Shown here one piece after another: positions 62,087 to 64,000 of a DNA stretch of 64,000 nt. Position 1 is the first letter of the stretch. The number at the start of each line of letters is the position of its first letter. The DNA is from Halomonas sp. McH1-25 (GTDB lineage: Bacteria; Pseudomonadota; Gammaproteobacteria; Pseudomonadales; Halomonadaceae): the NCBI RefSeq assembly GCF_022348165.1, contig NZ_JAKRFI010000005.1, positions 186,001-250,000 of the forward strand, read 5' to 3'. The notes beneath the pieces are model-generated. The model made no database searches. It was not told where the DNA came from and saw only the letters and a list, made by a program, of their open reading frames with translations. The translations under genes were made by a program, and so were the position numbers.

Positions 62087-62205
62087 CCGCTTCTGGGCCG
62101 GACGGCATCTTAGGTAAGGCAATATAGTATATATACTATTGGGATAGATGTATTTTTCCGCTAGTTTACAAACTAAAAGACTACGAAAATAATCCTTGGC
62201 ACTTT

Positions 62206-62240
62206 AAAATAAAAAGCCCATCAGTCTAACTGATGGGCTT
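62206..62240 (-). terminator. Rho-independent terminator of sucCD
   Basis: A perfect 12-bp stem AAGCCCATCAGT/ACTGATGGGCTT with a 3-base loop (62214-62240), followed on the minus strand by TTTTTATTTT. It lies about 50 bases after the sucD stop. Confidence 0.88.
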
Positions 62241-62287
62241 CTGATTACCGATTTAGTAGTGATCTACACTATTACCGTAGCTTACAC

Positions 62288-63160
62288 TTACCAGCCGGTG
62301 GCTTCTTTCAGCGCGTCGCCTATCTCGGCCAGGGAGCGAACGGTCTTAACGCCCGCCGCTTCGAGGGCAGCGAATTTCTCATCCGCAGTGCCCTTGCCGC
62401 CGGCGATGATGGCGCCGGCGTGGCCCATACGCTTACCAGGAGGCGCAGTAACCCCGGCGATGTAGGAGACGACCGGCTTGGTGACGTTGGCCTTGATGTA
62501 GGCCGCCGCTTCTTCTTCCGCCGTGCCGCCGATTTCACCAATCATGACGATGGCTTCGGTCTGCGGATCCTTCTCGAACATCTCGAGGATGTCGATGAAG
62601 GTAGAGCCCGGGATCGGGTCGCCGCCAATACCCACACAGGTGGATTGGCCGAAGCCGTGATCGGTGGTCTGCTTGACCGCTTCGTAGGTCAACGTCCCGG
62701 AGCGAGAGACGATACCGACCTTGCCCGGCTTGTGGATGTGACCCGGCATGATACCGATCTTGGTCTCTCCCGGAGTGATGACACCGGGGCAGTTCGGACC
62801 GATCAGACGTACGCCCAGCTCGTCGCACTTGACCTTGACGTCGAGCATGTCGAGGGTCGGGATGCCTTCGGTGATGCACACGATCAGCTTGATGCCGGCG
62901 TTGGCGGCTTCAAGGATGGAGTCCTTGCAGAACGGTGCCGGGACGTAGATGACCGAGGCTTCGGCGCCTGTCTTCTCGACGGCTTCCTTGACGGTATTGA
63001 ACACCGGCAGGCCCAGATGCTCCTGGCCACCCTTGCCGGGGGTGACGCCGCCGACCATCTTGGTACCGTAGGCGATCGCCTGTTCGGAATGGAAGGTCCC
63101 TTGCCCGCCAGTGAAGCCTTGGCAGATGACCTTGGTGTTCTTGTCGATCAGGATACTCAT
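62288..63160 (-). CDS. sucD: Succinyl-CoA synthetase alpha subunit
   Basis: A 290-residue subunit of the citric-acid-cycle enzyme that interconverts succinyl-CoA and succinate with ADP/GDP phosphorylation. The CoA-binding N-terminus has [15 protein letters not shown] and [34 protein letters not shown] and [16 protein letters not shown] follow; the phosphorylated histidine is in [13 protein letters not shown] near residue 246. Its ATG overlaps the sucC stop by one base (TAATG), the usual coupled sucCD arrangement. A strong terminator follows. Confidence 0.97.
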   Translation of the reverse strand: MSILIDKNTKVICQGFTGGQGTFHSEQAIAYGTKMVGGVTPGKGGQEHLGLPVFNTVKEAVEKTGAEASVIYVPAPFCKDSILEAANAGIKLIVCITEGIPTLDMLDVKVKCDELGVRLIGPNCPGVITPGETKIGIMPGHIHKPGKVGIVSRSGTLTYEAVKQTTDHGFGQSTCVGIGGDPIPGSTFIDILEMFEKDPQTEAIVMIGEIGGTAEEEAAAYIKANVTKPVVSYIAGVTAPPGKRMGHAGAIIAGGKGTADEKFAALEAAGVKTVRSLAEIGDALKEATGW

Positions 63161-64000
63161 TACTTGCCCTCCGCCGCTTTGACCACCTGCTGCGCAGCGT
63201 CAGTCAGGCTGGTAGCGGCGATGATGTTCAGACCACTGGATGCCAGCTTCTCGGCGCCCAGCTCGGCATTGTTCCCTTCCAGACGGACCACGACCGGCAC
63301 GTTGACGCCGACCTGCTCCACCGCGCCGATGATGCCTTCGGCGATCATGTCGCAGCGCACGATACCGCCGAAGATGTTGACCAGAACGGCCTTCACGGAG
63401 GTGTCGGAAAGGATGATCTTGAAGGCTTCCGCCACGCGCTCCTTGGTGGCGCCGCCGCCGACATCCAGGAAGTTTGCCGGCTGGCCACCGCTGAGCTTGA
63501 TGATGTCCATGGTGCCCATGGCCAGGCCGGCACCGTTGACCATGCAGCCGATGTTGCCGTCGAGCGCAACATAGTTGAGCTCCCACGCCTGGGCATGCGC
63601 CTCGCGCTCGTCTTCCTGGGAAGGATCGCGCATGGCCTGCAGGTCGGGGTGACGGTACAGCGCGTTGCCGTCGAGGCCGATCTTGGCATCCAGGCAGTGC
63701 AGATTGCCCTGCTCGGTGATGACCAGCGGGTTGATCTCGAGCAGCGCCAGGTCCTTGTCGTGGAACATCTTCGACAGGCCCAGGAAAATCTTGGTGAACT
63801 GCTTGATCTGGTCGCCTTCGAGACCGAGTGCAAACGCCAGTTCACGCGCCTGATACGGCTGCGCGCCGACCAGCGGGTCGATTTCGGCCTTGAGGATCTT
63901 CTCGGGAGTTTCTTCAGCGACCTTCTCGATCTCGACACCGCCTTCGGTGGAGGCCATGAAGACCACGCGGCGCGTGCCACGGTCGACGACGGCACCCAGG
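63160..64000 (-). CDS. sucC: Succinyl-CoA synthetase beta subunit, C-terminal part
   Basis: The last 280 codons of sucC; the gene continues beyond the right edge. Visible are [20 protein letters not shown] of the ATP-grasp domain, [36 protein letters not shown] and the ligase-CoA domain with [32 protein letters not shown] and [16 protein letters not shown]. These match E. coli SucC almost block for block. The beta subunit binds the nucleotide and succinate and forms the active site with SucD. This marks the return to core genome at the right side of the polysaccharide locus. Confidence 0.96.
   Translation of the reverse strand, partial: LGAVVDRGTRRVVFMASTEGGVEIEKVAEETPEKILKAEIDPLVGAQPYQARELAFALGLEGDQIKQFTKIFLGLSKMFHDKDLALLEINPLVITEQGNLHCLDAKIGLDGNALYRHPDLQAMRDPSQEDEREAHAQAWELNYVALDGNIGCMVNGAGLAMGTMDIIKLSGGQPANFLDVGGGATKERVAEAFKIILSDTSVKAVLVNIFGGIVRCDMIAEGIIGAVEQVGVNVPVVVRLEGNNAELGAEKLASSGLNIIAATSLTDAAQQVVKAAEGK

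Larger units (their letters stand above)
61108..62205. other. Leader and upstream region of polysaccharide block C
   Basis: A 1.1-kb non-coding region. It contains an ops element at 61618-61640, a direct repeat AATCACATCCACATC (61302-61316 and 61401-61415), an inverted-repeat-bounded, GC-richer element at 61988-62086, and a 16-bp AT palindrome at 62124-62139. An 18-codon frame (61370-61426) with a GAGG ribosome site overlaps the second direct repeat. A 69-codon minus-strand frame at 61754-61963 has no ribosome site or recognisable content. Confidence 0.5.

Noticed and set aside
62420-63574. Plus-strand open frame of 384 codons opposite sucD/sucC
   Set aside because: Antisense to two highly conserved enzymes; low-complexity translation.
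1-64000. tRNA, rRNA, CRISPR arrays, integrase or phage genes
   Set aside because: I looked for tRNA-like cloverleaf ends, regularly spaced repeats and integrase/recombinase motifs and found none; the large accessory region has no visible integration site.

Overview
The window reads as chromosome of a gammaproteobacterium, most likely a member of the Halomonadaceae (Halomonas or a close relative). The basis is enterobacteria/pseudomonad-like core proteins (formate dehydrogenase, YidK-type symporter, YcjX/YcjF, RNase II, SucC/SucD), a complete siaABCD signalling operon like that of Pseudomonas, and a very acidic secreted protein. This assignment is an inference from protein resemblance only. 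No rRNA, tRNA or CRISPR array is visible.

Region 1 (1-13.7 kb) is housekeeping and signalling DNA: the start of a Tat-exported formate dehydrogenase catalytic subunit (minus strand), a YidK-like sodium:solute symporter, the ycjX-ycjF pair, a universal stress protein, an AI-2E family permease, a Cof-type HAD phosphatase, RNase II (rnb), then siaA-siaB-siaC-siaD. The last four code for a SpoIIE-type phosphatase receptor, its cognate kinase, the phosphorylated switch protein and a diguanylate cyclase.

Region 2 (13.7-16.6 kb) holds a gene remnant, an AT-rich regulatory stretch with a perfect 18-bp palindrome, a 618-residue secreted protein (beta-helix + RTX calcium repeats + CBM2-like domain), and a 54-residue membrane peptide lying between two hairpins.

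Region 3 (16.9-62 kb) is a very large exopolysaccharide locus, almost all on the minus strand, in three blocks. Block A (39.3 down to 16.9 kb) has wza, wzc, glycosyltransferases, gmd-fcl-wcaI-gmm-manC (GDP-mannose/GDP-fucose), a Wzy-like polymerase, a WcaJ-like initiating transferase, rmlB-rmlA plus a sugar aminotransferase, an ABC flippase, an ATP-grasp ligase, a further glycosyltransferase and a zinc-ribbon protein. Block B (47.8 down to 40.8 kb) has an unusual CDP-sugar set (epimerase, rfbF, SAF-type oxidoreductase, RmlC-like epimerase), a glycosyltransferase and an acyltransferase with an SGNH domain. Block C (61.1 down to 50.9 kb) has wzb, five glycosyltransferase/polymerase genes, a second WcaJ-like transferase, a VanZ-like protein, galE and cysQ. 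A plus-strand glycosyltransferase (48.2-49.1 kb), a YgjV-like membrane protein and a small unknown protein lie between B and C.

Blocks A and C each carry an exact 12-base ops element (GGCGGTAGCGTG, minus strand) in the untranslated leader. This implies that one RfaH-type antiterminator drives both. Two initiating transferases and two polymerases but one Wza/Wzc/Wzb export set suggest two repeat units, or two polymers, exported through shared machinery. The nearby siaABCD module could couple c-di-GMP to matrix production, and the RTX/CBM2 protein could bind or modify the polymer. The window ends in the sucC-sucD operon, with a strong terminator downstream of sucD. A small MITE-like element abuts cysQ and supplies its stop codon.
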